DNA from: Endomychus coccineus
Taxonomy: Eukaryota > Arthropoda > Insecta > Coleoptera > Endomychidae
DNA: 64,000 bases
Direction of reading: 5' to 3'
Assembly: GCA_958510875.1 (NCBI GenBank)
Contig: OY294069.1
Location: 181,395,112 to 181,459,111 of the forward strand
Shown: positions 11,046 to 21,663 of the stretch, one piece after another
Layout: each line of letters starts with the position of its first letter
How positions within the stretch are numbered: the stretch's first letter is position 1
Translations under genes and position numbers: made by a program
Notes under the pieces: model-generated
Told to the model about the DNA's origin: nothing
Databases searched by the model: none
Seen by the model: only the letters and a program-made list of their open reading frames with translations

Positions 11046-11832
11046 ATTGTGGTATCTGTGTGGGTGGGCTTGTGATAAATAGCGAAAGAAAAGTAATTAT
11101 TTGTGTGTGAAATTGTCAGATCTAAAAAGTTTAAGGACTTGTTGTTTTCCATCTCTAATGTGAATTCTATATTTGGGTGTAAGTTGTTGATATAGGTGAG
11201 AAAAGAATTTATTTGACGGTTACTGCCTGTATAGCAAGCGATTACGTCGTCAACATAGCGATACCAATATACAAACATGTGCTGAAAATTGGAATTTAAA
11301 ATCTTAGTTTCCAAGTAATTCATAAATATTTCTGCTAGCAACGGAGATAATGGCGAACCCATGGGGAGTCCGGTGTTCTGTTTGTAATATTTATCGTTAA
11401 TTGTGAAATAATTTTGGTCTATGCAAAGTGAGATTAAACTTAATATTTCCTGTGTTATTGCCGGTAAAGTATTATTGCGGATTAAAAGATCTTCAATTAG
11501 AGTGATGGTCAATTGTGTGGGAATACTTGGAAAAAGGTTCTTGACATCAAAAGATACAAGTTTGATATTTGTCTTTAGTTCTACATCTTTTATTTTTTCT
11601 ATTAACTGGAAAGAGTTTTTTATACTGTATTTAGGTTTAAAGTTTGTATATGTTGATATTATGTTGACTAACTTTTTCGCTATTTTTTGACAGGGTGCAT
11701 TGATATATGAACAGACGGGTCTTATGGGAGTATCGTCTTTGTGAATTTTTAATAAACCATAAAGAGAAGGTGGTTGAGGATTCATGTTCATTAAACGAGG
11801 CTTTTCATATTCAGTCAAAGACTGAATATGAA
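10280..11832 (-). pseudogene. PLE-2 reverse transcriptase plus GIY-YIG endonuclease, 5'-truncated but open
   Basis: The open frame runs to 11875, but its first ~15 residues come from the inverted arm read backwards; genuine element text begins near 'SLTEYEKPRL'. In order: finger region 'PPSLYGLLKIHKDD' and 'IRPVCS', 'VSFDVKNLFPSIP' with the first catalytic Asp, 'TGLPMGSPLSPLLAEIFM', the 'YRYVDD' catalytic box and 'NFLDLTISH'. A linker follows, then the GIY-YIG nuclease 'SGVYRLRCDDCSALYIGQTG', 'RFNEHLRSY' and 'ANHLLEHNH'. The frame is uninterrupted over ~515 residues. A full Penelope protein is longer at the N-terminus, so this copy is truncated at the fold-back junction. Confidence 0.9.
11804..11832. 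repeat. 13-bp hairpin at the PLE-2 fold-back junction
   Basis: A perfect 13-bp palindrome with a 3-nt AAA loop (TTCATATTCAGTC and its complement). Its right edge coincides with the start of the 893-bp right arm. Confidence 0.85.
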
Positions 11833-12597
11833 CACAACACTTCTTTACATCCACAATCACATAAGCTAGCAGCATATAATTGTATGATACATAGATTAAT
11901 TAATGTCCCATTAAGTAAAGATAATTTCCATTTAGAATTAAACAGAATCGTAGATATTGCCAAAAATAACGGTTATAATGTCAAGATAATCAATAAAATA
12001 CTCCAAAATAAACTCAATAAAAAAGCCTTAAGCATAATTTATCCGCAAATTAATAATAATACAAAATCAAATTTCACATGTCTAACATATTTAGGTAAAC
12101 ATTCACTAAAAATATCTCAATTCCTTAAAAAACAGAATAAAAACGTCGCCTTTAAAACAACAAATAACCTATGCTCGTATATTAATAACTCGAAATCTAA
12201 AAAAGATAACTTAAAGAAATCTGGAGTTTACAGACTGAGATGTGATGACTGTAGTGCTTTGTACATAGGACAAACTGGACGCAGTTTCAGCGTAAGGTTC
12301 AATGAACATTTGAGAAGTTACAGGCTCAAAAAAGAAGACTCTAATTACGCAAATCACCTGTTAGAACATAACCACAATTTCACCCTTAATCCTGATATTC
12401 TACATATTCAGGAAAAAGGACATAAACTTAATATATTAGAATCCATAGAAATTTTGAAACACGCAAAAAACAATAATAATGTAATATTAAATGATCAAAT
12501 CGACACATATAATTCACCGCTTGTTAACAATTTTGTAAACACACTCCCACCATTATCCACCCCCATCCCTCAATTTGCACCACATTCTGATCCCTGA
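11832..12597 (+). pseudogene. PLE-2 inverted partial copy: linker plus GIY-YIG endonuclease
   Basis: This is the plus-strand copy of the C-terminal half of the PLE-2 protein. An open frame from 11707 enters it, but residues before 11832 are antisense RT sequence. From 'HNTSLHPQSHKLAAYN' to the C-terminal 'PQFAPHSDP' it is residue-for-residue the same as the minus-strand copy, including 'YIGQTGRSFSVRFNEHL'. It has no RT domain and is a structural by-product of the fold-back. Confidence 0.88.
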
Positions 12598-12643
12598 TAT
12601 TTAAGGTCATATTTTTAGATTTAGCTTTAGTTGATAACTCCTC

Positions 12644-12683
12644 GCTTTGATAATGCCACAGTGTGGTGAAACAATTTGTCAGC
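12644..12683 (+). ncRNA. Hammerhead-like motif, PLE-2 right end
   Basis: The core reads TTGATAA instead of CTGATGA: the C3-G8 pair is replaced by U3-A8, a compensating double change. Stem II is GCCAC/GTGGT, followed by GAAA; stem III is ACAA/TTGT with a one-base loop; the cleavage triplet is GTC; stem I GCT/AGC has only three pairs. One extra T sits between A9 and stem II, as in PLE-1. Loss of G8 is expected to weaken catalysis. Confidence 0.5.
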
Positions 12684-12724
12684 ATTTTTAAATTAAATGT
12701 TAAAAGTTTTGTGTAAAATTTGAG

Positions 12725-13179
12725 TTTTATTCTCCAACTTCTGAAGTATTATGAATTTACACTACGTAAACGCCGAAACCATAGATATATAATAAAAACC
12801 AATTGAATATATTTAAATTATATCAAAAATATTTAAACTTACTCTATTTAGTTTATTCAAATATATTCAAAATAACGCCTTACCAATTATTGTAGAATAT
12901 TTAAATTAAGTTAGATTTTTCAAAACAGATCCCGATCTAGTCGAATTTCGCAGTGGAGACCAATAATGGGAATAATAATGATAATTCGTTAAGGATTCTA
13001 AATCAAAGAAGGATAATTCAAAGAGTGGAAATTAAAAAAATTTGTTCGTATTTTGAGTATTTTGACAGCACGCAATTTGTGTGATAATTGCTTAATTTTC
13101 TATGTTTGGTTTGCGTAATCAAGAGTGTAATAAGAAATTATAAAATAGTTCACACCGGTGATACACTATAACACTGTTC
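12725..13179. other. Intron sequence, nothing recognised
   Basis: AT-rich nompC intron DNA without recognisable coding or repeat structure. Confidence 0.4.
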
Positions 13180-13500
13180 GATACAAAAATTAAGTCCAGT
13201 AGGAAAAAGTTCTGCAGGAATCTGTCATGGTGGAATAACAGACGAGATTTCTGATGAACACCGACCATAGAAATATCTATAGAAAAGGTAGAGATCGCGC
13301 ACCATCATCAATCAGCCGAACAGCTTTCTTCTGGATAAAATGCAAGAGCTTAAACGTATTTTTGGGAGTCGATACCAATTATGTGGTCAGTATTCCAGGA
13401 TAGGTCGAATCTGTGCTTTGTAGATTATCGATTCCAGGACAGAACCAGACTATAAAGTTAACAAAGGCAGGTCTTGTTTATATTGAGGGTCCAATTTGAT
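13180..13500 (-). pseudogene. Jockey/R1-like RT C-terminal remnant
   Basis: On the minus strand 'QRKAVRLIDDGARSLPF' followed by 'HGRCSSEIS' in a shifted frame is the familiar end of non-LTR RT ORFs ('xQRRAVRLIxD...SLxHRR...FHGRCSSE'). Several frame breaks are present. Confidence 0.55.
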
Positions 13501-14098
13501 TGTGTTGAAGGTATTCGTTGCCAGTTTTTCCATTTTTTCAACCAAGTTTTGAATATTTCCTTATTATGAACAATATTTCAAATTAAATAAAATCTTATTA
13601 ACATTATTTTTTTATTAAGGACATCTGATGTATTTGGTAGTAAAGTTTCATTAATTCATTCGTAAACTTCAACATTCTTTAGAACTCATAAGTTTCAAAG
13701 AGCGGGAATAGGGGAATGATTATCTAGTTTTTTCGAAACTTGAAGTAGATAGTGACTTTCTCTTGATTCAAAAGCCAAGTGTGCCAATTTCCAATAATTA
13801 AATTATGACTGAAACGCAATCAAACATGTCGTCATGACGTCCTTATATCTGGATGTTCATTCATCTTCCTGTTTTCCTGTATACAAAATATCGAAGTTTA
13901 ATCAACAACGAAAACGTAATTTAGCTCGTTTTAGCTGTTATTAAAAGACGTTTCACGTTCAATCGTAATCTGTTATTCGAATTATTCTACAGCCTATCAG
14001 TCACTCAATTAGCTTAAATTCAATAATTTATAGTTGTTGAAGTTGTTCTAGGTGGAGCGGCGGCAAGAATATCTATCCCAGACAGCTATTTTGCTTGT

Positions 14099-16507
14099 CC
14101 CATAATAGTACAGTCATTTGGTGATAAAATAAGAGGTTACCTGGAAAGTTTTCCGGGAGTTTTGAAAATTGGTGATTTCATAGATTTCAACATGCTCTTT
14201 TCGAATTTCTACTTTGCCACCTCGTATTTTCGCCGCTCCCGCCGCCATTTTGGAAAAATGGCACCTAAAAAACGTTTTTCGTTATTATCTCCTTTCCGAC
14301 TCATTTTACGATAAAAATAGTTATGTAATAAATTAAACTAGAGAAAATTTCCTAAAATTTATATGGTAACCTTTTTTTTGTATAATGAACAGTTTTAGCG
14401 TACGAGCGGCGCAAATTCTACTTCAACACGAATTTTGGCCAAAAAAACTCATTTCCACACCACCATGAGGTAGAGTAAGTGGCGCGTTTTTTTTATCGCA
14501 TTCTTCTTCTCTTCGCTATCTTTGATGGACCAGGAGTTGCGAGTTCATCGTCTTCAACACCAAAAGAAACGCCACAGATAGAAATTTCTTCCACATCATC
14601 CGCAATGGGATTATCATCTTCCGTTGTAATCTTCTTCCTCGATTTCATCATATGTTTGCTCGAGAACAGTCTCATTTTCTTCCTCTTCATGAATATCTTG
14701 TGATGGAACTTGCGAATTATTACAGGAACCATTGCAATTCGTGCATATAATGGAGCACTTTAATCCAGCCTTTCTGCATCCACAGGCTCTCTCACATGTC
14801 TTTTTGCATTTGCAAGAAATTAGTTTTAACGAGACTTCTGGAGCTGGGGGCTCTAGTGTGGTGACAGGAAGTAGGCCATTCTTGCTTTTTTTTCATCCCC
14901 ATTGTACTGCATTTTGTTCAACTCCATACCACTGCTGAACCTGGTTATAGGTTCGGAAGGAATGTTGTCGTGCTGCTGCTTCTGTCGGTGGTAGCGATGA
15001 AATATTAAATTTGTTTTCATATGCAGATTTTGTGAAGCATACTATAGTTGTTCAACGGCATACTTTTTACGTCACTGTAACCGTACAATGCAAGAAGGAA
15101 GCGTTCTCTAGCTTTAGCAATGATATCTGGATCAGCATTTGGGTTTTTGAATACCTGGACAACCTCATTTAATTCTGGATTTTTTCGAAGTACATTAACG
15201 CATTTTATTTTTCCTTTATTAAAGAATGCTGATGTTGTATCACAGCCACTAAAGGCGTGCAAGAATAATATGTGATCTTCGGCTGTTTTATCCTTGATAC
15301 TTTTTGTTGAATATATTTGTTTGCAAATTTTCCCTTTTCCTGGTTTGATATATATGTTTGAACGTGTAGATAGAGCCGTCAAAAGAATAAGAAGATCCAC
15401 ATCTTCGCCGACAACTATAACGGTGTCGAATGTGGATGAAACGCTGATTGCTGTATTGATTATTAGCGCATCCGCATCTTCCGTGGCTTGTTCGACCCTG
15501 AAGTTCGCAGCTTCAAATTTTGTCTTCAACATTCCAATGAGGCGTTTCTTGTTTGCATCGTTGCCTAGGAATTTATCTTGTGACATAGTTGGGATCATTG
15601 TCTCCTCAAAAAGTATGTCTACTGAAGCTGTTTTCCGTGATCGTCGGTATCGCTCCGCATATTTGGTACTACGGTTTGCTACATCTTCCGGATATCCGTC
15701 AAATACAACAATGGCATTCGATGTATAATTCGATTGAACAAATGTTACGTAGTTATTGCAAATAGATGAAAATGATTCACCGCGATGCCAAACGAGTCGG
15801 TGCAATAAGTACCACTATCGATCTCAGTCCTTCCAAGAGTTTGCTCTTGTTGTCCTTTCTTCGAACACTTGACTTATGAAAAGTTTCCAATCCTTATTAC
15901 TTCACTTCCTTGCAATGGATTTTCACAAATAAAACAGTTCAATTCCTTAGAATCCATGGCTCTAAAAATGCGAACTACACTGTTTAACGATACAGGTGTA
16001 CTGATGATTCAGCCAGAATACTTGAATTCTGTCGGCAGATGTTTCGTAGAAAAAGAAGTGAGAGAGGGGGGCCCGACACAAAGGCGGATTTTTCTTTTAT
16101 ACACGCGATGGACTCTATAGGCCGTAGTGAGACGGTTTTTCAATGTATAATTTGCGTTAATATACGAAAAACACGTGTAGGTGTAGATGTATGTTGGTTT
16201 GTGACACTGGTACGCTAAAACTATTCATTATACAAAAAAAAAGGTTACTACATAAACTATAGGAAATTTTCTCTAGTTTAATTTATTACATAACTATTTT
16301 TATCGTAAAATGAGTCGGAAAGGAGATATTATCGAAAAACGTTTTTTAGGCGCCATTTTTCCAAAATGGTGGCGGGAGTGGCAAAAATACGAGGTGGCAA
16401 AGTAGAAATTCGAAAAGAGCATGTTAAAATCTATGAAATCACCAATTTTCAAAACTCCCGGAAAACTTTCCAGGTAAAACTACCAAATGACTGGACTATA
16501 AGCTTTA
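14099..16507. mobile_element. 2.4-kb long-inverted-repeat DNA element with PIN-like/CXC gene
   Basis: Inverted arms of roughly 300 bp bound the element: about 14099-14410 and 16200-16507. They share blocks such as CCTGGAAAGTTTTCCGGGAG, the cell-stop-like ATTTTGGAAAAATGGC and ACGATAAAAATAGTTATGT. The interior is one degraded minus-strand gene (14463-15957). The repeats are unrelated to those of the 3874-6274 element. Confidence 0.75.
14463..15957 (-). pseudogene. Transposon protein with PIN/FEN-like and Cys-rich CXC regions
   Basis: It probably begins at 'MDSKELNCFICENPLQGSEV' (15957), a Cys-rich N-terminus. After breaks and an apparent internal deletion, an open stretch (15017-15805) follows with 'VVFDGYPED', 'ATEDADALIINTAI', 'VVGEDVDLLILLTAL' and 'HAFSGCDTTSAFF'. 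The spaced acidic residues resemble a PIN/FEN-type nuclease fold. After a further shift come 'SSLPPTEAAARQHSFRTYNQ' and a CXC-like Cys-rich tail 'CKCKKTCERACGCRKAGLKC'. I know this layout from repeated, uncharacterised arthropod and cnidarian transposon proteins. Its exact biochemical role is not established; this copy is broken. Confidence 0.65.
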
Positions 16508-17599
16508 CGGTGAAACGAGTAGGGCGATGCATTCATTATTCGACATCTATCTTCTGGTAGCAGGCGTTCAGAACCCTTGATACTTTAGCACGTCCCAAAT
16601 GGGATTTTCTATAATTCTGGTGGAAATAATCGAATTGTGTCGTCATCGTTCCACTCGATCCACTTAAGGAAAGCGAAACAACTATCTGGGTCTGATAGAC
16701 TTGTCCGAACTAGAGCAACCACTCTGTCTATTGACTGCTAACACGAAAATATATTTGTTATTTCAATAAGATACTTAAGAAGCAGAAGAATGAATCTTCT
16801 CAAACTCCATTGTTCAACGTAGCGTGAAACTATAATCATTTAATTCACCCTGCTGGCGAAAGTGAACAGGAACGTTTCCTGTACAACATTCTACTTGTGG
16901 AAGATAACAGTCGCTACGCTGATATCAATAAAATCCATAGATGGCATTCACTTGACATTCATTCCTATTTGTGTGATGGTTTTTTTACTGGCAAGTCTAC
17001 AAGTTACAACCCTCCGTACCTGGCACAGGAAGAAAGGCGGCTCACGCGACTTAATATTTACCCCTTTGGACCACCGCTAAAAAGAAATCCTCGTTAATTA
17101 GACTTAATGACATGGATAAATCAATAATTTATTTATTCTGCGTGTTTGTTAACATGGATGATGAATTTTGAAGGGAGTGCAACGTTCTGCGTGATAGTAA
17201 ACACACGACAGGCTCCCGATTTTCTCAATTTCTCACCAAATACCAAATAGTCGGCTATGACTGTGGAAGTGAACGTTTGAGGATGCTATGGGTGTAGGTG
17301 TTCTTGTGACAGCTTGGGTTTCCATAATCAATATTCGCAAAAATCTCCTACTTTGATATATTATCAACATAGCATTTTTAATAGACCAGTTTTCGGAATT
17401 AGGACAATTTACAAAATTTTCCGAAAATTTTAGAGATGTGTTAACATCGATTTCGTCATCAGCTACTTCGAAAACACAATAAAAGACGTGTAACATTATA
17501 TGCTATTTGATCCCAAGACAGCTTTTACACATTTTCCTGCAATTTTGCAAGAAAATTATTCATTAACGGGAGTCACGACAATCACGAAGCTATATTATA
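16508..17599. other. Intron sequence, no recognised gene
   Basis: A short plus-strand open segment at 16897-17097 ('YADINKIHRWHSLDIHSYL') looks mildly protein-like but matches nothing I know. The rest is AT-rich intron sequence. Confidence 0.35.
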
Positions 17600-17604
17600 T
17601 CATC

Positions 17605-18050
17605 ATCTTAACTTACACAAAGTTATAAACACCTTAGTTTAACATGTTTTAGATTGGATCATTCTTGGTCTAACATCAACGGAATTCACATGTATTACAA
17701 TAAGAGAACTGAATAAAATAATTCATTAAAAAAGCATAATTGGCGCAGTCGGTAGGATAGATACCACAGTCATATTAACATAAACTGCATATGTAGAGCT
17801 TATATCCAGGAAGTCATATCATATTGACGTCTTATGTTACACAAATTTGTAAACACATCAGTTTAGCATGTTTTAGAATAAATCATTCTTGTTCTGACAT
17901 CGACAAAATTCACATGTATTAAAATAAGTGAATAAGTTATTTTGAAAAAACCCCACTTAATTGGCACAGTCGGTAGGATAGTTAGGACAGTCAAGTAAAC
18001 AAAAACTGCAAATGTAGAGCTTATATCCAGGAAGTTATATTATATTAATT
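17605..18050 (+). repeat. Tandem duplication (~240 bp) with LTR-retroelement primer-site-like motif
   Basis: Two diverged direct copies (about 17605-17825 and 17845-18050) share TTAACATGTTTTAGA, ATTCACATGTATTA, ATTGGCGCAGTCGGTAGGATA and GAGCTTATATCCAGGAAGT. TGGCGCAGTCGGTAG after an AT-rich end resembles an LTR end plus primer-binding site of Gypsy-like elements. No gag or pol is present. Confidence 0.5.
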
Positions 18051-18429
18051 AAATTAAATAATTCATTCTTTTAAATAAAAGTTGTTGGAAAGAGTTCACG
18101 TAATTTGAGTATTGACAAGCTATTCTTGTGGCTATGACAGTTACAAAAATTCCTTTATGAACTGCATAATATTGTTGACGTAACTAAAAGCGAGAAACAT
18201 TGAGAAACAATTTGTGATTTCATTGAATGGTAATATTACAGCCATACTGAAATGCTGACAATATTATCATACTGCATTATTGATGTTAGATGTAGTAGTC
18301 TATGGCTAAGTTCCCTCATCATAGGATATGACATAGTGTGTGAGCACTTAACTTCCTAACTAGCAAGGTGACAGTTGCCATTAGTACAATATAATATCTT
18401 AGTCTAGGCTATGAACCGGAAAAAAAAAC

Positions 18430-19440
18430 ATGTAAGTTCAAATCGAAATTTTTTTTATTGCATTAGTTCCAGGAGGTTCTCAGGATCATTCATACACCTT
18501 AAAACCTCTTGGGAACCCCAACCACACCCATTGGGGCGAAAATGGCACGAAATCCCCAAGTCTTGAATTGTATTTTCTACAAAAAAGATATTTTGGCATT
18601 TCGAGTGCACCTAGTAGGTTTTTTGGGTCGCTGAACACGAGTCTGTAGCCATATTTACTTGCAATTCATCGTAGGGGTGGTTAAATCGACAAAATTGGCC
18701 AATTTCGCACCCCTAATAGGTTATTTTGCAATTCACGTGTTTTAGGCATTTCGAATGCACCAAGTAGGTTTTTTGGGTCGCCGAATACGATTCCGCAGCC
18801 AGATTCACTCGAATATCATCGTAGGGGTGGGAAATTTACAAAAAATTGCTAATTTGACACGCTTCTAAATTTTTATTATTTTTGCATTTTAAAATTACTT
18901 CGGAGTAAATCTGGCTTCGCAATCGTATTCAGCGACCCAAAAAACCCCCTTGGTGCATTCCAAATGCCAAAAACACGTAAATTGCAAAATAACATATAGG
19001 GGTGCAAAATTGGCCAATTTCGTCGATTTTAACACCCCTACGATGGATTGCAAGTAAATTTGGCTACGGATTCGTGATCAACGACCCAAAAAACCTCCTT
19101 AGAGCATTCGAAATGCCTAAAACACGTGAATTGCAAAATAACATATTAGGGGTGCGAAATTGGTCAATTTTGTCAATTTGACCACCCCTACGATGAATTG
19201 CAAGTAAATCTGGCTACGGATTCGTTTTCAGCGACCCAAAAAACCTCCTAGGTGCACTCGAAATGCCAAAATACTTTTTTTGTAGAAAATACTATTCAAG
19301 ACTTGGAGATTTCGGGCCATTTTCGCCCCCAATGGGTGGGGTTTGGGTTCCCAAGAGGTTTTAAGGTGTATGAATGATCCTGAGAACCTCCTGAAGCTAA
19401 TGCAAAAAATTTTTTATTCGAACTTACATGTATTTTTTTT
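18430..19440. mobile_element. 1-kb fold-back element with internal subrepeats
   Basis: The outer arms are inverted copies: CAGGAGGTTCTCAGGATCAT near 18470-18490 pairs with ATGATCCTGAGAACCTCCTG near 19370-19390, and matching continues inward. Inside the arms a ~120-bp unit recurs with TTTTTTGGGTCG(C)TGAACACG and CATCGTAGGGGTGG. It has no coding capacity, so it is a non-autonomous fold-back or satellite-like MITE. Related text (GGGTCGCTGAACAC) recurs in the smaller element at 34617-34927. Confidence 0.8.
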
Positions 19441-19893
19441 TATTATAGCTAAAATCTCGGTTCACTATCTAATCTATGGTGATAGTTGCAATTAGTACGC
19501 TGAGCCAACAAAATTGAATAAAACTCAATTTATAATCAAAATCTTTTAATAAGAAACCAATTGCATTCCTTAAAAGCAACAAATAAATACATCCAAGTAC
19601 AACATTGATATACAAAATACCGTACCTTCAATAACTGAAGAACTAGCTTTTCCATTCATCAATAGAGCAAGCAAGCAACTACAGAAATACCTACTTACGA
19701 GGGCAGCGCGTAACATTCGCGACCTGACTGAAAAAAAAGGCGTGTAGACTCACAATAACTGTTTTCCACGTCTTTTCTCCTGATTATTTTGTTGTGTTTT
19801 GTGCAGGAGTGCTGCATTTTATTTTGATATATAACTTAATTCATCACTACGTGTGCTGTGACAATGGAAGGAACTACGACTGAAACCAGGCTC

Positions 19894-21663
19894 CTATTTG
19901 AATTCCGGTCTCGGGGAAATTCCCTGTTTCTTACAGGATCCGAGTATACAATGTGAAATTTCAATGAGGAAAATCAAACTTGAAATACACATCCCCATTC
20001 CCAGAATGTAAAAAGCTCCGGTAAGATGCTGCACTTTGATTTCCGTAGCACCGCTGTCAAATGTATCAGCGCTGTACTTCTTGTATTGACTATAAATTTT
20101 CTGCATACCTCCAAATTGATCGAAATATCGTATTATTTTATTGATTGTGCTGCAAAGATGATGGCCTCTCCTGCACATCATCACCTGCTGTATGGGTCCC
20201 ATATCGATCGCTTTGAGATAATCTGGATGTCCACCTTCGTAAACGAAAAGATCACTGGTGATGTAAGAAAAGTCACGAACTTCCCCCAATTCCTTGATCA
20301 TATCAGGCCCAAAGTATTTCACTATTGGCTGCGATCTTGCGATCATTTTCCTATAAATCTCACTGTCCGTACCTTCAAGGTAGTATTTCTGCAACGGCAA
20401 TAGTTTTATTCTCAAATTCGAATTAGCCAAATCCTCTTCGGATTCGATTTTCTCAAACAAAGGTACCGTCATAATATTGGTCAATTTACTTTGATATACC
20501 GTATTCAAGTAGAAGTAGAAGAACAGATTAATCAAGTAAAATGAACGATATAACTTCGTGTTTATTTGGGGATTATCGCTGTGACCCAATAGAATTCTAA
20601 CCATTAAAAACGTCACAAAAGCTAGAGAGTAGGTGTGTCGGTGTTCGATCATGGGTATTACATATATCGTCAAACCTGTTAGCACTAGTAAGAAAAATAT
20701 CAGTGCCCACGTTGATGAAGAGAAAACTATTATAATAAACGTCCAATACGGGATAGTTCTCTTGGGCAACACCCAGATCATTTTAGAAACAAGATATGAA
20801 TCAGTTTCCACAATGTAATGGATCGAATTATCAGTACCTTGACCATGGTAGCTGCCCAAAACCAAATCTACTCTACGATGCTTCATGTCTTCGGCCATGA
20901 TGGTGAAACTGTTATTTCCAATGTATTCTGCTTCATAAATCTGCATAGTATCCATAATATTGATCATAGAGCCAGTGAACTTTCGAAAATCATCCAGCAC
21001 TTGCATCTGGATGCTATCTAATATCATAAAGTCATCATGTTTGAAGGCCACGTTCAATGTACAAGAAGATATAGATGGAGATACACCCGACAACTTATCG
21101 CTTATATCTGATGGTACAATCACCTCACCACATCTACTTTGTTCCTCCAGGGGGAACCATGAACTGAACTTGAATGTCCCTTCTTCCTCCAATTCCTCTC
21201 CAATAACTATTGATTTCATACCGAAGGACCACATTGTTTTGAATAGCTCATCGCTGTCGGTGACATTTGACAGTACCATACAGGTGGCATCAAAATTAAA
21301 ATCGTCGTCGATGAATAATGAATTCATCAATTCTATTAGCTCAGTAGTATTATGTACAATGAACAAGTAATTGGAACCCGTCAATAAACCGAAATTTTCG
21401 TAATCTGTGACGATTATTTTTGGACAAACCGAGTTTTCTATACCGATTTGGCTGTTTGATGATGTAAAAGCAGTGAAATAAGGATCACATAATCCCGTAT
21501 TTGTCAGTACCTCGGCGGGAATATAATATCTTGAGGTGCCGTTGAGGATAAGTTCTAGTGAAAAAAATAAATTCAACATGGCTAGTACGAATCCCCGGTC
21601 AAATACTGAGCGTTGAACTACTAAAATCAAATCAAAGTGAATGTCGTTAGAAGTGTAATTCAA
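19894..21663 (-). CDS. Divergent ionotropic receptor (IR), intronless
   Basis: Ligand-gated cation channel subunit of the insect chemosensory IR family, related to ionotropic glutamate receptors, acting at the plasma membrane of sensory neurons. The frame of 589 codons has no breaks. From the N-terminus: a divergent extracellular domain, S1 about 200-300, M1 about 307-336 ('YWTFIIIVFSSSTWALIFF'), pore helix about 344-360, M2 about 374-392 followed by 'YQSKLTNIMTVP' (the SYTANLTA-like position), S2 about 410-530, and M3 about 548-570. Canonical glutamate-binding residues are not evident, as in most IRs. Met29 (21579) precedes a hydrophobic 'LNLFFSLELIL' stretch like a signal peptide and is the likelier true start. 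The gene lies inside a nompC intron on the opposite strand. Confidence 0.87.
   Translation of the reverse strand: MNYTSNDIHFDLILVVQRSVFDRGFVLAMLNLFFSLELILNGTSRYYIPAEVLTNTGLCDPYFTAFTSSNSQIGIENSVCPKIIVTDYENFGLLTGSNYLFIVHNTTELIELMNSLFIDDDFNFDATCMVLSNVTDSDELFKTMWSFGMKSIVIGEELEEEGTFKFSSWFPLEEQSRCGEVIVPSDISDKLSGVSPSISSCTLNVAFKHDDFMILDSIQMQVLDDFRKFTGSMINIMDTMQIYEAEYIGNNSFTIMAEDMKHRRVDLVLGSYHGQGTDNSIHYIVETDSYLVSKMIWVLPKRTIPYWTFIIIVFSSSTWALIFFLLVLTGLTIYVIPMIEHRHTYSLAFVTFLMVRILLGHSDNPQINTKLYRSFYLINLFFYFYLNTVYQSKLTNIMTVPLFEKIESEEDLANSNLRIKLLPLQKYYLEGTDSEIYRKMIARSQPIVKYFGPDMIKELGEVRDFSYITSDLFVYEGGHPDYLKAIDMGPIQQVMMCRRGHHLCSTINKIIRYFDQFGGMQKIYSQYKKYSADTFDSGATEIKVQHLTGAFYILGMGMCISSLIFLIEISHCILGSCKKQGISPRPEFK

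Larger units (their letters stand above)
10153..12724 (-). mobile_element. Fold-back Penelope-like element (PLE-2)
   Basis: It consists of a minus-strand PLE body and an inverted second copy of its 3' part. Arms 10153-11045 and 11832-12724 are each 893 bp and encode the same protein text on opposite strands. The 786-bp spacer holds the RT palm, present once. A 13-bp hairpin with AAA loop (11804-11832) sits exactly at the inner edge of the right arm, a likely template-switch point. Both outer ends carry a hammerhead-like motif. The near-perfect arms suggest a recent insertion or ongoing gene conversion. Confidence 0.9.
11832..12724. repeat. PLE-2 right 893-bp inverted arm
   Basis: Reverse complement of 10153-11045. 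It ends at AATTTGAG on the right, matching CTCAAATT at the left edge. Confidence 0.9.

Noticed and set aside
17740..17765. CAGTCGGTAG as part of a tRNA gene.
   Set aside because: No cloverleaf, anticodon arm or TPsiC arm can be built around it.
20026..20403. Plus-strand open frames (also 20960-21370) overlapping the receptor gene.
   Set aside because: Shadows of the 589-codon minus-strand IR frame, which has the channel architecture.
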